Assembly: GCA_031771865.1 (NCBI GenBank)
Contig: JASISA010000007.1
Location: forward strand, 868,001-932,000
DNA length: 64,000 nt
Origin: Nothophaeocryptopus gaeumannii
Taxonomy: Eukaryota > Ascomycota > Dothideomycetes > Mycosphaerellales > Mycosphaerellaceae
Direction of reading: 5' to 3'
Below the pieces are notes generated by a model. The model was given only the letters and a program-made list of their open reading frames with translations. It was not told the DNA's origin and searched no databases. Within the stretch, counting starts at the first letter, position 1; the number at the start of each line of letters is the position of its first letter. Below are positions 63,611-64,000 of this stretch, piece by piece. The position numbers and the translations under genes were made by a program.

Positions 63611-64000
63611 TCATAACTCATCTCTGGTCGGGAATCGAATTTCCCATGCGCGCGGCCGAATTGGCCGTCCAAGCCAGAAGTCCCATAACCGCGTCACTTC
63701 AGTAGACAAGATCAGTGGAATCTTCGCTGGCAACTCCACCCAACTGCGGAGGACGAATACCCATGCCTTGAAGACGATGTCCAGCTCCTCCCAGAAAATC
63801 TCAGACACGCTCTGCTTCTCAGGTGATGGTCGCCCCAGAGTCGCCTCTTCGAAGTCATCCAGCTCTTCAAGATCGTCGAAGTTTGGTACGGTACTCGGTA
63901 CCACTGGGTTCGATGGTCGTGGCGTCTTCTCGGCTTCCTCAGCCGACTTGCCCTCCAGCTCCGCCTCGAACATCGATTTGAAGTGTTCCAAAGCCTTCAT
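63611..64000 (-). CDS. partial gene at right edge, unknown product
   Basis: 129 residues visible, ending SFPTRDEL-like (RFPTRDEL) at 63611. The first visible codon is an ATG at 64000, but the gene may begin further right. The N-terminal half is acidic (FEAELEGKSAEEAEKT, LEELDDFEEATLG). The C-terminal half is hydrophobic-aromatic (FKAWVFVLRSWVELP, TRLWDFWLG). I do not recognise it. The end RDEL resembles an ER retention signal, but without a known signal peptide this is not evidence of ER location. Confidence 0.5.
   Translation of the reverse strand: MKALEHFKSMFEAELEGKSAEEAEKTPRPSNPVVPSTVPNFDDLEELDDFEEATLGRPSPEKQSVSEIFWEELDIVFKAWVFVLRSWVELPAKIPLILSTEVTRLWDFWLGRPIRPRAWEIRFPTRDEL

Overview
The window is nuclear DNA of a filamentous ascomycete (Pezizomycotina). 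Dothideomycetes is my best guess, with modest confidence. The signs are short 45-66 bp introns with GT/AG ends and CTGAC/CTAAC-like branch sites, three HET-domain genes, and fungus-wide orthologues (Cft1, Utp23, Cks1, a DUF726 lipase-like protein, DUF3807). Exon joins given here were read by eye from splice signals and reading frames.

Region 1 (1-12 kb) is rich in small-molecule enzymes: a GNAT acetyltransferase, a flavin monooxygenase, a hotdog-fold thioesterase, a small ABM-type monooxygenase, an FAD-dependent hydroxylase, an alpha/beta hydrolase with a peroxisomal SRL tail and a DUF3604 (PHP-like) protein. There is no PKS, NRPS or terpene synthase, so if these genes cooperate a catabolic or tailoring role fits better than a complete biosynthetic cluster.

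Region 2 (12-28 kb) is housekeeping: DUF3807, a DUF1295 reductase-like membrane protein, an unknown secreted protein, a DUF726 protein, Utp23, a DHH phosphoesterase of the exopolyphosphatase type with a signal peptide, and Cft1.

Region 3 (28.4-57.7 kb) is an accessory island. It holds three HET genes (one cut short, one broken, one apparently whole), an OTT_1508-type deaminase gene, an Aim9/APH-like gene with an in-frame stop, a deoC relic, a Thr-rich secreted protein, a membrane-protein gene split by a retrotransposon, and a truncated MFS permease. Two nearly identical Ty1/copia elements lie in opposite orientations (30073-35460 on + and 46539-51919 on -). Each has identical 138 bp LTRs and a perfect 5 bp target duplication. 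Both carry a TGA CTA G stop between gag-protease and integrase-RT, a primer site matching the anticodon arm of initiator tRNA-Met, and a tandem-repeat leader.

Region 4 (57.7-64 kb) returns to core genes: cks1 with a 34-base last exon, a conserved fungal protein of unknown function and a partial gene at the right edge. Core genes on both sides and repeats, HET genes and broken genes between suggest a rapidly changing island.
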